Below, in pieces: positions 44,063-53,686 of a stretch of DNA of 64,000 nt. Each line of letters opens with the position of its first letter. Within the stretch, counting starts at the first letter, position 1. The position numbers and the translations under genes are program-made. The notes below the pieces were generated by a model that was not told the DNA's origin, did not search any database, and worked only from the letters and a program-made list of their open reading frames with translations. The stretch comes from CAVYYW01 sp963772845 (GTDB taxonomy: Bacteria; Bacillota; Bacilli; Bacillales; Sporolactobacillaceae). The DNA lies in the NCBI GenBank assembly GCA_963772845.1, contig CAVYYW010000017.1, forward strand, positions 206,954 to 270,953, written 5' to 3'.

Positions 44063-46294
44063 TTATTCCGTGCTTCGGTTAATGGCTTCTGTCATTTTAA
44101 TGCTTTTCAGCTTTCTATGATTAAGCCAAATCGAGACATAGTAGGCCGCAATGAGGATGACGAAGCTGATCAGAATGCTGAACCAATCTGCTTTGACAGG
44201 AATCGTCATATTCATCTCAGCTGTGATGGAATTCATTAAAGATGAAATAGAGAATAGTGTGACAGGAATGCCAATGACAAAGCCGAGTATCACAAACCAG
44301 ATATTATAGCCGATCATCAATTTCTTAATGCTGCGCTCACTATAGCCAAGGACTTTCATAAGTGAGATTTTAAAGGCGTTTTCCTCGATCATCAGTGAGA
44401 TTAAGATATACATAATGATGACCGCTATGATGCCGGCAACCAGTGCAATGGCAGCGATCCCATAATTTAAAGGCTTAACGATCTGTTTAAAGCCAGCCAT
44501 TGTATCTGATGCTTTTGTTGCTGACAAGAGCTTATCCTTAGGGATATCAAGTGATTTTTGAGAAAAAATCTCTGTATAGCTTCCAGAAGGAAAGCCATTT
44601 AATTCATTGAATTTATTTAGTGGCATATAAATCATGTCACCAAGATACGAGTCGGCGATCCGGTCGATGGTTAACTTATACGTTTTATTTGTCAGCTGGT
44701 TCGTTACCTTCATTGTCTCCCCGCTTTTGATGCCAATCTTATCAGCAAGGGATTTATTGATAATAACCGAATTGAACATCAGTCTCTTTCCGCTTGAATC
44801 CTTTAGTTGAATCGCTGAATTATTTGGTTTCAGGCCGTATAGCGTGATGCTTTCTTTTTCTTTACCCTTTTTATAGACAGCAGGAGCTGCCGATCCAATC
44901 TGCCCTGAGGGAGGGGGTGTGGTCTGCGGGCTGTTTAATAGATAATCATATTTGTAGTGATAGACATTCTTAAAGCTATCGGTCACGAGATACTGCATCG
45001 AATTCTTCGTGACAAACCCAAATAACAACAGCAGCGTTGCGAACATCACACCGATGGTTAGAAATAAGGCACGCGGCAGATTTCGCATGATGTCCCGAAT
45101 GACAAACTTGCGATTAAACGACATCCTTTTCAATTTAAATAACCGTTCAAATACATTCACCTTCGTCTTCAGTTCGCCGCCTTTAATTAAGACAACCGGC
45201 GGGATTTTCAGAACACGCTGAACGAGATAATACGTTAAAGGTAAGAAAATAACGAGCGGCAGCAACAGGCTGATCAGCAGGTATGGCAGATGAAGCTTTA
45301 CGATTAATACAGGCAAATTATAAAAAGCCGCAAAAGCCGACAAGAGCGGATGCAGTAAAAACCAGCCAAGTATGGTCCCGATAATACTGCCCGAAATCGC
45401 CAGTATGCCTGCATAAGACAGATAGTGCCTGATGATTTCACCTTTTTTATAACCGAGGGCATAGAGGGTGCCGATCTGCACGTATTCCTTTTTCATTAGG
45501 CGCCACAATAAAATAAGAATGATAACGATACTAATGCCTAAGATCCCGACCGGCAGAAATTCACCCATTTGTTTGATCCCAGCAATGTCACCTTTTACAA
45601 ATGAGATCCGGTTATTATCCTTTTTATTTATCCACTTCAAAAGATGGTTATTTTGATTGATTTGTTTTTTAAGCTGATCTTCGGCTCCCTTTGAGAATTT
45701 GACACTATAATAAATATGGTGGTCATTCCAGTTCTTCAACACCTTCTGCTGCACAACTGCAACACCAAAAGCCTGAGGATTTTTAAGGAGTCCGGAGACC
45801 GATTTTATCGGATAAATGTAGTCGGGCACAGCCATATACCCGCTTACGTTAAAGGTTTTCCCATTCAAATCCACTTTATCACCGGACGATAAATGGTGAG
45901 CCTTTGCAAAGCTTTGATCAATTAGAATATCATTATTTTTCTTTAATGCATGGCCTTTTACAACCGAATAAAGATCGATTTTCTTTGTGGCGTCGAGCAG
46001 CCTTAGGGTTGAATCATTGGAATAGGGAACATCGGCTGTGTACCTCGGCTCGATCGTGGCATGCGTCTTATTTTCCAGCTGATCCAGGTCAGTTAACGGC
46101 TTTTGAACCGCGAATTGTGCATCTTCAACATGATTTGTTTTGTAAAAATAATTGAGGTTATCAATCAGATTCGCTCCTGCTGCCGTAAAAGAATAGAAAA
46201 CGATTGAACTGATCACGATAAGAAGCCAGGCTGCCAGAAATTGTGACTTCTTTTCCAGGATCGTCCGATAGAGTTTTTTTCTCAGCATCACCAT
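44063..46294 (-). CDS. FtsX-family ABC transporter permease
   Basis: 743 aa. One helix near the N-terminus (about 17-38), a large outside domain (40-245), three helices (250-360), a linker, another outside domain (430-600), then three C-terminal helices (620-735): the MacB/YknZ-like duplicated FtsX layout. The start overlaps the ATPase stop (ATGGTGATG over TGGTGA). Works with the ATPase as an exporter or mechanotransmitter, possibly for antimicrobial resistance. Confidence 0.9.
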   Translation of the reverse strand: MVMLRKKLYRTILEKKSQFLAAWLLIVISSIVFYSFTAAGANLIDNLNYFYKTNHVEDAQFAVQKPLTDLDQLENKTHATIEPRYTADVPYSNDSTLRLLDATKKIDLYSVVKGHALKKNNDILIDQSFAKAHHLSSGDKVDLNGKTFNVSGYMAVPDYIYPIKSVSGLLKNPQAFGVAVVQQKVLKNWNDHHIYYSVKFSKGAEDQLKKQINQNNHLLKWINKKDNNRISFVKGDIAGIKQMGEFLPVGILGISIVIILILLWRLMKKEYVQIGTLYALGYKKGEIIRHYLSYAGILAISGSIIGTILGWFLLHPLLSAFAAFYNLPVLIVKLHLPYLLISLLLPLVIFLPLTYYLVQRVLKIPPVVLIKGGELKTKVNVFERLFKLKRMSFNRKFVIRDIMRNLPRALFLTIGVMFATLLLLFGFVTKNSMQYLVTDSFKNVYHYKYDYLLNSPQTTPPPSGQIGSAAPAVYKKGKEKESITLYGLKPNNSAIQLKDSSGKRLMFNSVIINKSLADKIGIKSGETMKVTNQLTNKTYKLTIDRIADSYLGDMIYMPLNKFNELNGFPSGSYTEIFSQKSLDIPKDKLLSATKASDTMAGFKQIVKPLNYGIAAIALVAGIIAVIIMYILISLMIEENAFKISLMKVLGYSERSIKKLMIGYNIWFVILGFVIGIPVTLFSISSLMNSITAEMNMTIPVKADWFSILISFVILIAAYYVSIWLNHRKLKSIKMTEAINRSTE

Positions 46295-46992
46295 TCAATC
46301 CTTTCAGGCGAAACAGTCTGCTCATTAACGAGATTGGTTTCAATTTTTCCATCCTTGAGCGTGATCACCCGATTGGCCATGGCGCTGATTGCCTGATTAT
46401 GTGTAATGATAAGCACAGTCGTTTTATATTCTTTGTTCACTTTGGCAATCAGATTTAAGATTTCTTTAGATGTATTCGAATCCAGTGCGCCTGTCGGTTC
46501 ATCGCATAATAAAAGCTTCGGCGTTTTCACAACCGCACGCGCGATGGAAACACGCTGCTGCTGACCACCGCTAAGTTCACGCGGAAACCGGTCTTCCATT
46601 CCCGAGAGCCCAACTGCATCAATCACTTCCTGAATCGGCAAAGGATGACTGCTGATATTCGCCGTCAATTCGATATTTTCATACACCGTTAAATTGGGGA
46701 TCAGATTATACATTTGAAACACAAAGCCGATTTCTTCTCTTCTGTAATTCACAAGCTGATGATCGTTAAATTGAGTAATATCCGCTTCTTCGACACTGAT
46801 TTTTCCTGAGTCAACCTGGTCAATCCCTCCAACGGCATTCAGCATTGTTGATTTTCCTGAACCAGAAGGCCCCAGTATAACCACAATTTCTCCTTTTTCC
46901 ACTTCCAGATTCACATCGGTTAAAGCATGAAAAAAACTTTTGCCGCTTTGATATTTTTTATTAATCCCCTCAACCTTCAATATACCGCTCAT
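46288..46992 (-). CDS. ABC transporter ATPase (MacB/LolD type)
   Basis: 234 aa. Walker A ILGPSGSGKST (about residue 39), Q loop FVFQMYNLIPNLTVYENIEL, signature LSGGQQQRVSIARA, Walker B LLLCDEPTGALD, H loop ITHN. Partner of the overlapping permease. Starts 15 bp after the TetR gene. Confidence 0.94.
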   Translation of the reverse strand: MSGILKVEGINKKYQSGKSFFHALTDVNLEVEKGEIVVILGPSGSGKSTMLNAVGGIDQVDSGKISVEEADITQFNDHQLVNYRREEIGFVFQMYNLIPNLTVYENIELTANISSHPLPIQEVIDAVGLSGMEDRFPRELSGGQQQRVSIARAVVKTPKLLLCDEPTGALDSNTSKEILNLIAKVNKEYKTTVLIITHNQAISAMANRVITLKDGKIETNLVNEQTVSPERIEW

Positions 46993-47007
46993 CTCAAAAC
47001 CCCATCT

Positions 47008-47622
47008 CTATTTCATTTTTCCTGCAAAAATAAATTTGATATGACTCGTCATCTGCCCAAGGTACTGCTCAAACGTCATGTCATCGTTATAGATATAAAA
47101 CATGGTGTCCATCATGACTGCCCCATAAATGGCGTACGTTGCTTCCTCAGCATTTACAGGAACGAGAAAACGGTCCGACTCTTTTTCTATCATGGCCATG
47201 ATCCAACCCATCACCCGCTCATCAAGTCCGAAGATCCCCTGTCTCAGCTGAATACTTTCATCAACTTCCTCAGTCATCGCATGAAAAAGATCACGCCAAA
47301 ATGCTTTCGGGTAATTATTAAAAAACTTTGTGAACTGCTGAAGCAGCTGAATGATTGTTTCCACCAGCCCTGCGTCCTGCTGTAATTCAAACTCATTCCC
47401 ACTGGTATTCTGCATCTGCTCAACCTCTTCAGAAAAAATGCGGATCAGCAATGCTCCTTTTGAAGGAAAATAATTATAGATTGTCCCAGTCCCCACCTCT
47501 GCATCCTTTGCAACCTCAACCATGGAGGCATCCTGAAACCCTTTTTCAGAAAAAATTCGTCTTGCCGATTCCATGATCTTGGTTTGGGTCTGCAGCTTTT
47601 TATCCTCACGCAATCCTGACAT
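47008..47622 (-). CDS. TetR-family regulator of the ABC operon
   Basis: 204 aa. N-terminal HTH: IMESARRIFSEKGFQDASMV, EVAKDAEVGTGTIYNYFPSK (residues 15-54). The C-terminal ligand domain is helical. First gene of a three-gene operon with ATPase and permease. A perfect palindrome lies 23 bp before its start. Likely represses its own operon until an exported compound binds; inferred. Confidence 0.92.
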   Translation of the reverse strand: MSGLREDKKLQTQTKIMESARRIFSEKGFQDASMVEVAKDAEVGTGTIYNYFPSKGALLIRIFSEEVEQMQNTSGNEFELQQDAGLVETIIQLLQQFTKFFNNYPKAFWRDLFHAMTEEVDESIQLRQGIFGLDERVMGWIMAMIEKESDRFLVPVNAEEATYAIYGAVMMDTMFYIYNDDMTFEQYLGQMTSHIKFIFAGKMK

Positions 47623-47644
47623 TTTCAGTTCTCCTTTTTAAAAA

Positions 47645-47660
47645 AATGAATCGATTCATT
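47645..47660 (-). promoter_or_regulatory. Palindromic operator before the TetR operon
   Basis: AATGAATCGATTCATT, a perfect 16-bp inverted repeat, 23 bp upstream of the TetR start. A second weaker one, ATGACTACGTTCAT, follows at 47662-47675. Confidence 0.7.
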
Positions 47661-47726
47661 TATGACTACGTTCATAATTATATTCTGGATACATGACAAT
47701 GTCAAACGAACAGTAAAAAAAATCCA

Positions 47727-47750
47727 TCAAAAAACACCCTTTTATTAGAA
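47727..47750 (-). terminator. Terminator after the hydrolase at 47830
   Basis: ACACCCTTC, TAATA, AAAGGGTGT then TTTTTTG on the minus strand. Confidence 0.85.
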
Positions 47751-47829
47751 GGGTGTAGAGCGTTATGTATTAAATGAATGAGGTTCCTTAGTATCTCCGT
47801 CGAAAATTCTATTAAATCACAAATCCCTT

Positions 47830-48727
47830 TCAACTATTCCTCATCAAAAAGTCTGTAATTTCCTCATTCAATTCCTCCTGGAAGTGTTCGCGGTTAAAGC
47901 CAGGCGGATCTTGAGAAGGAAGAAACTGCGGGTGAATCATCGTTTCCGGAAAAGGGCTCAGAAATGAAAAATGCCCGGCATTTTCAACAACTCTATACTG
48001 GACCTTCTCGCGATCAGGGACTCCGTTCAAAACAATCTGCGCATGGGGATCGGGCGGCGTGTACTGATCTTTCTCTCCAGCAAGCAGCAAAATCGGCAGG
48101 TCGACCGCATTCAACGCACCCTCGTCTTTAAACCACACAGTCGCTGGAGCGAGCAAAACCAGCGCTTTAATGCGGGGATCAGATGTAGTCTCAATGTGAT
48201 GGGACTGCCCATCCGACGACTCATGAGAGAACGATGCCGGCACGCCTCCCGCTGCTGCCAACGCTGTGTATCCACCCATGGAATGCCCGATTATCGATAC
48301 CTCATCCGATTTTAAACACCCAGCAAAGTCCTCGCTGTTGAAAAACCAGTCGACAGCCATCCGCAGGTGCCTTGGTCGATAAGTCAGGTTCTCAACCGTC
48401 CCTGCCATTGTGTCGTTATTCCGGTTATTATATGGATGCTCGGGCATCCCAACAACAAATCCGCTGCGCGCCAGATGACGGGCAAGCGTCCGGTAAACGA
48501 GAGGCGTGCCACCGCTGCCGTGAGAAAGGATCACCAAAGGAAAGCTGCCATCCTTGAGGCACTGCGTCTCTCGCAATATCTAATGAATAGGGTCCAAGTC
48601 TATCCGTTTTTTCAGGCGTGTCTGTCGGATACATCACAATCATAGGAAAGGTAATGTCATGCTGATCATCAGAAAGCTCAACCTTCCGGAGCCCGGCAAA
48701 CCATTTTCGTGCGAATTCTTTTTCCAT
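47830..48727 (-). pseudogene. Alpha/beta hydrolase (PAF-acetylhydrolase/dienelactone type), one frameshift
   Basis: N-terminal part FPMIVMYPTDTPEKTDRLGP, YSLDIARDAV breaks near 48550-48560 (CCTCAAGGATGG, one G too many). The next frame continues DGSFPLVILSHGSGGTPLVY, with nucleophile elbow IIGHSMGGYTALA, acid LLLAGEKDQYTPP and histidine VENAGHFSFLSP. Joined length about 298 aa. Triad is complete across frames. Confidence 0.84.
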
Positions 48728-48804
48728 CGTTACTTCCCCCTTATTGCTTCACTCCATAAATTCCCGTTCCATTTCAGAAAAAAAGCATTATGCCTGCTTT
48801 CTTA

Positions 48805-49296
48805 CTAATGCTGCAGCTGGATGCTTCCCTTTTTCAGACTCGGCGTCAGTTTCTCCAATTCAACATACAGTTTTGATTTCATTACTTCTAATTCCTCTGG
48901 GCCAGGCTTTACTTCATCAGAAGACATGACATTTCTGTCTGTCCACCACACCGGCCCATGTATTTCATCTCTTTCTCTTCGCGGGAAGATATGCCAATGC
49001 ATATGTGAATCGCCATTTCCGAGTAATTCGTAATTCAATTTATCCGGCTGAAAAGCAGCATAGACTGCTTCCGCCACCTTGCTCATTTCTACTAGAAACT
49101 TGGCTTTAAAGTCCTCGTCTAGAAAATGCAATTCTGTTTTATGATGCTTACACAGAAATAATGTATAGCCTTTAAACAGCTGATGATCGCCAATCACGAC
49201 ATATCCCGTTTCCAATTCTGCTACAAAGTAAGGATTAGTGCCTTCCTCAATCATGTTTACTCTCCTGCATATTAAACAATTATCATCCGTCTTCAA
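48805..49296 (-). CDS. HIT-family nucleotide hydrolase
   Basis: 163 aa from a TTG at 49296, chosen because GAGGGGG precedes it and it clears the upstream acetyltransferase; the frame is open to 49398. Zinc-type CLICRR, then ETGYVVIGDHQLFKGYTLFL and the histidine triad NGDSHMHWHIFPRR (HxHxH). HIT proteins hydrolyse nucleotide phosphoramidates or polyphosphates. Lies 17 bp after the acetyltransferase gene, same operon. Confidence 0.87.
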   Translation of the reverse strand: MKTDDNCLICRRVNMIEEGTNPYFVAELETGYVVIGDHQLFKGYTLFLCKHHKTELHFLDEDFKAKFLVEMSKVAEAVYAAFQPDKLNYELLGNGDSHMHWHIFPRRERDEIHGPVWWTDRNVMSSDEVKPGPEELEVMKSKLYVELEKLTPSLKKGSIQLQH

Positions 49297-49312
49297 ATCC
49301 ACCCCCTCATTT

Positions 49313-49744
49313 TCAACGTATTTTTTTAACAAAATAGATCTTATCTCCGTTATTTCCCGTGTTTTCAATCTCAAAGCCCATTCTCTTATGGTAGGCAATA
49401 GAGTTTTTGTTCACTTGAGACGTGATACAGCGGACAATATCCCGGCCGTTTTCCTTCACGACTGAAAAAAACATGTCATATAATTGTCTTCCAATCTTCT
49501 GTTTCCGGTAATCAGGATCCACACCAACAAAGTGAATATAAGCCTCTTCGGGAAAGGTCTGCGATAGAAAGCCGATTAAGAACCCTACTATTTTCCCGTC
49601 TTCCTCCGCTACAAAGCTTGTATTATTAAAATGTACAAAGAAAAGCTTCGGCAGCAAATCAGCCATCTGCCTCCCACCCCACCAATCATTAATTACAGGG
49701 GAGATAATGTCATAGTCCGAGACTTTCACTGTTCGGAAGTTCAT
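49313..49744 (-). CDS. GNAT acetyltransferase
   Basis: 143 aa. TSFVAEEDGKIVGFLIGFLS, IHFVGVDPDYRKQKIGRQLY with the acetyl-CoA loop, NKNSIAYHKRMGFEIE. Start ATG overlaps the stop of the phosphatase remnant. Substrate unknown. Confidence 0.85.
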   Translation of the reverse strand: MNFRTVKVSDYDIISPVINDWWGGRQMADLLPKLFFVHFNNTSFVAEEDGKIVGFLIGFLSQTFPEEAYIHFVGVDPDYRKQKIGRQLYDMFFSVVKENGRDIVRCITSQVNKNSIAYHKRMGFEIENTGNNGDKIYFVKKIR

Positions 49745-49998
49745 CTATCCTTCTCCAGGCAATAAAACCTTTCAAATTTAATCGCTTTAATGAAATTCTT
49801 CGCCGTTTTAAAAATCGAATGGGGTTTTATTCTTACCCGCGGGGAAGAGAACACATAATCAAATTGAAAATTTCCAAACTGGTCTTTTAGGTGTTTCGCC
49901 TGACTAATGCCATTTTCATTTAACTGCAAACCTGACCTTCCCTGCAGTCTGCCTTTTATATTTAAATTTGTTTGCCCTTGCCTAATGTCAAAATTCAT
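49741..49998 (-). pseudogene. Degenerate histidine phosphatase lacking the catalytic His
   Basis: ATG at 49998 with GGAGG seven bases upstream. NFDIRQGQTNLNIKGRLQGR is a close match to IYVIRHGQTDLNKEGRLQGR at 33207-33746, but the catalytic RHG is RQG. After FDYVFSSPRVR the sequence loses similarity and the protein stops at 85 aa; the second half is missing. Clearly a dead paralogue. Confidence 0.8.
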
Positions 49999-50095
49999 CG
50001 CTGCGCCTCCATTAGCCTTCTCAAATTGCTCTTGCCATAATAACAAACCGGTGCTTCCTGTGAGAGTCTTATTTTGCTGTTTTTCCGTCAGGTCT

Positions 50096-50243
50096 TCACT
50101 TCCAAACCCAAAAAGCTATTGACTTAGCTGAGCGGTGTGATGAGCCTCTGATTGTTCATCAAGCTCCTTTTGATATGAGGAAACGTATTATTACGCAGAT
50201 AGAATCATTGAGTAAAAAGCCTAACATTTTAAGTATAGACTAG
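50096..50243 (+). pseudogene. Possible gene fragment
   Basis: An open frame without start reads KAIDLAERCDEPLIVHQAPF, DMRKRIITQIESLSKKPNIL and ends SID. It has the look of coding sequence, but family not recognised and no upstream part is present. Confidence 0.25.
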
Positions 50244-50324
50244 GGCTCTCACATCATTAAATCTTTAGACCGGGAACTCTTCAATCTTTTTCAGAATTTC
50301 AATTTGATTTTCCAATAGATACTC

Positions 50325-51029
50325 TCATATAGTATTCAGCCAACCTATCAAGTCCTCTATCATTTCATCTGAAATCGTGTGATTTATGTCCTGATATGTT
50401 TTAAAATCGATATTTCCTTTATTATTATCAATCGCAAAATGGTGATAATAATGCTTTTGTCCATCGATAGGAAAGACCGTATCCCGCTCGCCGTGCATGA
50501 GAAAAACGGGTGATCGTCCTGCCTTTTTATTAATCGGATCATAAATCTTGAATTCTTCTTTTTGTTGGGAAGTAAGTTCAGGCCTGTTCTCCTTTTCTCT
50601 GAAAACTTTTTCAGACAGCATAAACGATCCTGAACCATTCATATTAGCTAAACCACCCAACTCGGGATGCTTGGCGAAAACCCCGCTGGCTATGCAGCCG
50701 CCCATCGAACTACCTACCAGAACAACCTTTTTTTTATCGATTTCCAGTGTGCTAACAAATCCCTGAAATTCTTCTATCGTTTCAAAAATAGTTTTCCAGA
50801 AAAACGCCTGCACAACTTTCGGGTCAAAAGGATTTTCTAATTTATTTCTGCTATCGTGATGGACGATCTCCGGAATGATGACATGATAGCCATGACTCGT
50901 TAATAAATCAGCAAAATCAAAGTAATTACCAACACTTGATCCCCAGCCATGATAAAGGACGATTGTAAGGGCTTTTTTATTTGCTGAGGGAAAAAAATGA
51001 TACGGGAAAGGATTTGAGACTTGTTTCAT
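50325..51029 (-). CDS. Alpha/beta hydrolase (YitV-like esterase)
   Basis: 234 aa. TIVLYHGWGSSVGNYFDFAD (oxyanion region), nucleophile elbow VLVGSSMGGCIASGV (Ser about 116), acid in VFLMHGERDTVFPIDG (Asp about 180) and histidine in YQDINHTISDEM. Fits the YitV/peptidase S9-like esterases of Bacillus. Preceded by AAAGGATTCC-type weak site. Confidence 0.83.
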   Translation of the reverse strand: MKQVSNPFPYHFFPSANKKALTIVLYHGWGSSVGNYFDFADLLTSHGYHVIIPEIVHHDSRNKLENPFDPKVVQAFFWKTIFETIEEFQGFVSTLEIDKKKVVLVGSSMGGCIASGVFAKHPELGGLANMNGSGSFMLSEKVFREKENRPELTSQQKEEFKIYDPINKKAGRSPVFLMHGERDTVFPIDGQKHYYHHFAIDNNKGNIDFKTYQDINHTISDEMIEDLIGWLNTI

Positions 51030-51148
51030 AAAAGGAATCCTCGCTTTTTCTAATTCATCACATGAATAATTAATGACAGATTAAGACAGCTAATAAAAAA
51101 AAGAAGCAAGACAAGTGGAAAGAGGATTAGCTCTCAAGGGAGATTCCA

Positions 51149-51898
51149 TCACCATTCAATGTCCTCTGGGTACTCTACATTAAGTCTTATATTATTAATA
51201 GAACAGGAGTTTTTCTTGGCTGCTTCAATAACTTCACTCTTAACTTCTTGATATTCCCGGCCAAATTCAGCTAACCGTTTCGCCATTATTGTTATGTTTT
51301 TCAGGCGTTTTTCACTATCCATTTCGAGGAATGAACAATTAAGCAAATCGACATACTGTGTCGCATAGTCATCAAACCATTCATATTCTTTAGTCATTAG
51401 TTTCATTATACGACTATAAGAGGAATCCGAGATTATTTCCTTTATGCACTTAGCAACTGCAGCTTGAAACACTTTTACATGAGCAATTTCAGGATCCCAT
51501 ACTACTCGCCGATCCATCATCATATTATAACTATTCTTTGACTGTTTTTTGGCATAAAGTCTTACGAAATCGTTTAGCACCATCATGACAAAAAGCATTT
51601 CCGGCCACAAAACATTAATCGATAAATAAATATTTTTCCCACTTGAAATAGTTGCAAATCGTTTCATCATATCCTGATCCATGCCGTTATCAACATACTC
51701 AATTTCTCTGTCACCCATTAGTGCATGACGAATATCATAACACACGCCAAGTACTCTCAAGCGAGCCCCTTCAAAAGAGATGAACTCCCCCTCATCGCCT
51801 GTAAGAGTATGTAAGGCATTATATAGCGTATCGAAATCCATATAATCACCGTATATAGCTACCCCGGTATTATTAGGCGTGTTTTTAACATATATCAT
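51149..51898 (-). CDS. DUF6904-like protein
   Basis: 249 aa, soluble. Begins IYVKNTPNNTGVAIYGDYMD, then FDTLYNALHTLTGDEGEFIS and RLRVLGVCYDIRHALMGDRE; helical C-terminal half. Reads like the DUF6904 family of unknown function; this is a memory-based match. Independent gene. Confidence 0.6.
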   Translation of the reverse strand: MIYVKNTPNNTGVAIYGDYMDFDTLYNALHTLTGDEGEFISFEGARLRVLGVCYDIRHALMGDREIEYVDNGMDQDMMKRFATISSGKNIYLSINVLWPEMLFVMMVLNDFVRLYAKKQSKNSYNMMMDRRVVWDPEIAHVKVFQAAVAKCIKEIISDSSYSRIMKLMTKEYEWFDDYATQYVDLLNCSFLEMDSEKRLKNITIMAKRLAEFGREYQEVKSEVIEAAKKNSCSINNIRLNVEYPEDIEW

Positions 51899-52042
51899 TC
51901 TCTCACCTCAATATTTGATGACCTACCAGTCACTGTTTCCATTTTGCTTAGTTACGTCTTCATTTCTTCGAACGTCTCTCGCGGTTGCTCCCACCCGGAA
52001 TTCCGGTACAATCGTTAATCCCCTTAAGTTTTTATCTTCTGA

Positions 52043-52579
52043 CTACTTATTCCTTAATACAGTTATAAACCCATCCAGGATGTCATGGCTGACAGTAAAT
52101 CCTTTATGCTTATAGAATTCCAGGGCGTTATCATTGCCATTTGATACGAAGATAAAATAGTCTTCTACCTCATCAAACTGCTTCAGCCACTCCATTGATT
52201 TTTTAAAAAGCACCGATCCGATCTTATACTTTCTGTAATCTTCTTTTATATAAAATTGCGATAAACAGCCGACATCCCTGCCATGAACAGAAGACAGATC
52301 AAAAAAATCGGCAAAGTCATTGGAATAGGCTTCTTTGGGGGAAATATTAGAATAGACATAGCCCACGGGTTGATCATCATCTTTAACTAATACGGTGTAA
52401 TTATGGGTGGCATTTTTGATGGAAGGGAGCAGCCGTGACTCAAAGTTCATCGTGTCAAAAAGCTCCGGTGTTATGTATGATTGTTTCTTTTGAAAAGCCA
52501 TAAGTTCATTGCACAAATCTCTGCAGCTTTCGATTTTATCATCAGGGATCACTTCGTATGTTAAATTCACTTTTTTCAC
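52043..52579 (-). CDS. GNAT acetyltransferase
   Basis: 178 aa. YTVLVKDDDQPVGYVYSNIS, CLSQFYIKEDYRKYKIGSVL with the acetyl-CoA loop, VSNGNDNALEFYKHKGFTVS. AAGGAGTG before the ATG. Target unknown. Confidence 0.86.
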   Translation of the reverse strand: MKKVNLTYEVIPDDKIESCRDLCNELMAFQKKQSYITPELFDTMNFESRLLPSIKNATHNYTVLVKDDDQPVGYVYSNISPKEAYSNDFADFFDLSSVHGRDVGCLSQFYIKEDYRKYKIGSVLFKKSMEWLKQFDEVEDYFIFVSNGNDNALEFYKHKGFTVSHDILDGFITVLRNK

Positions 52580-52695
52580 TCCTTATTATTATTACTCAAT
52601 ATCCGGCGAAAGCATCCATTCATGCATAATTAAAGAGTAATTATGACAGATTAACTCTTATCAGATACAAAAATGAACTTCAGGAGGTTAATCAC

Positions 52696-52842
52696 ATGGA
52701 TCACAACAAGAAAAACAAACAAAAATCAGATGAAGAGTTCTCACGACATTTAGGTTATGCTGAAAATTTTCCTGAAACAAAAAGTGACGATAAAGAAGCA
52801 AAAAAGCAACGCGACAATAAGCCAAAAATAGAAAAGAGGTAA
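52696..52842 (+). CDS. Small hydrophilic protein, 48 aa
   Basis: CAGGAGG eight bases before ATG. Reads MDHNKKNKQKSDEEFSRHLG, then YAENFPETKSDDKEAKKQRD and ends PKIEKR. Highly charged, probably unstructured. Similar in style to small acid-soluble or stress proteins; family not recognised. Too short for usual ORF calling. Confidence 0.6.
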   Translation: MDHNKKNKQKSDEEFSRHLGYAENFPETKSDDKEAKKQRDNKPKIEKR

Positions 52843-53096
52843 GTTTTATAATGCCAGAGATTCTCGACTCATTTGGCCATCCAGTAGGACCAACCTCATA
52901 AACTCAAGTGTAGTATCGATAATTTTCACCACGTTATTCCTCTTTTTTCTCTATACAATATAATTCTGCAGACGTTTATTAAATCCTTTTTACATAAGAT
53001 AGCCCAAGGCGCAGAGGTTTGGAAATCGCTAACGGACTTCACTCCATTTTAATCGGAACTACCTCCGTTTCCTATTGTATTAACCCATAATTTACC

Positions 53097-53458
53097 AAAT
53101 GAAAGACATTTCTCTTGCTTTTTGGGTCCGTTTTGTCCTTCATCACCCTTATGAAGGACATTTCAACCACTTTTTGACCTCGTTTTGTCCTTCATCACCC
53201 TTATGAAGGACATTTCAACCACTTTTTGACCTCGTTTTGTCCTTCATCGCCCTTATGAACGCCATTTCAACCCCTTTTCGACCTCGTTTTGTCCTTCATC
53301 ACCCTTATGAAGGACATTTCACCCACTTTTCGACCTCGTTTTGTCCTTCATCACCCTTATGAAGGACATTTCACCCACTTTTCGACCTCGTTTGGTCCTT
53401 CATCGCCCTTATGAACGCCCTTTTTCCTCTTTTTCGACCTCGTTTTGTCCTTCATCAC
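53097..53458 (+). repeat. Array 2: about 7 units of the 52-bp palindromic repeat
   Basis: Starts after CCCATAATTTACCAAATGAA, runs with GTCCTTCATCACCCTTATGA and linker ACCCACTTTTCGACCTCGTT, and ends GTCCTTCATCACGATTAAGT. The bases from 52843 to 53096 and 53459 to 53686 contain no gene I can support; 53560-53690 repeats ACATTTAAACT and CGTAAGTTAAGATA pieces similar to the acetyltransferase 5' end. Confidence 0.92.
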
Positions 53459-53686
53459 GATTAAGTCCGTATAATTGTGTAAAAGAATATGGGTCATGCT
53501 CGCCCCCGTACTACAATGTTTTTACTGCTAAAAACATTATAGGAGTGATGAACATGACCCCGTTACATTTAAACTTTATCGTGATATAAACCCTCAATTC
53601 ATTGCATAAATCCCGTCAGCATTCGATTTTTTCAGCAGAGATCACTTCGTAAGTTAAGATATCGCTCCCTTTTAAAAACCGGGCAT

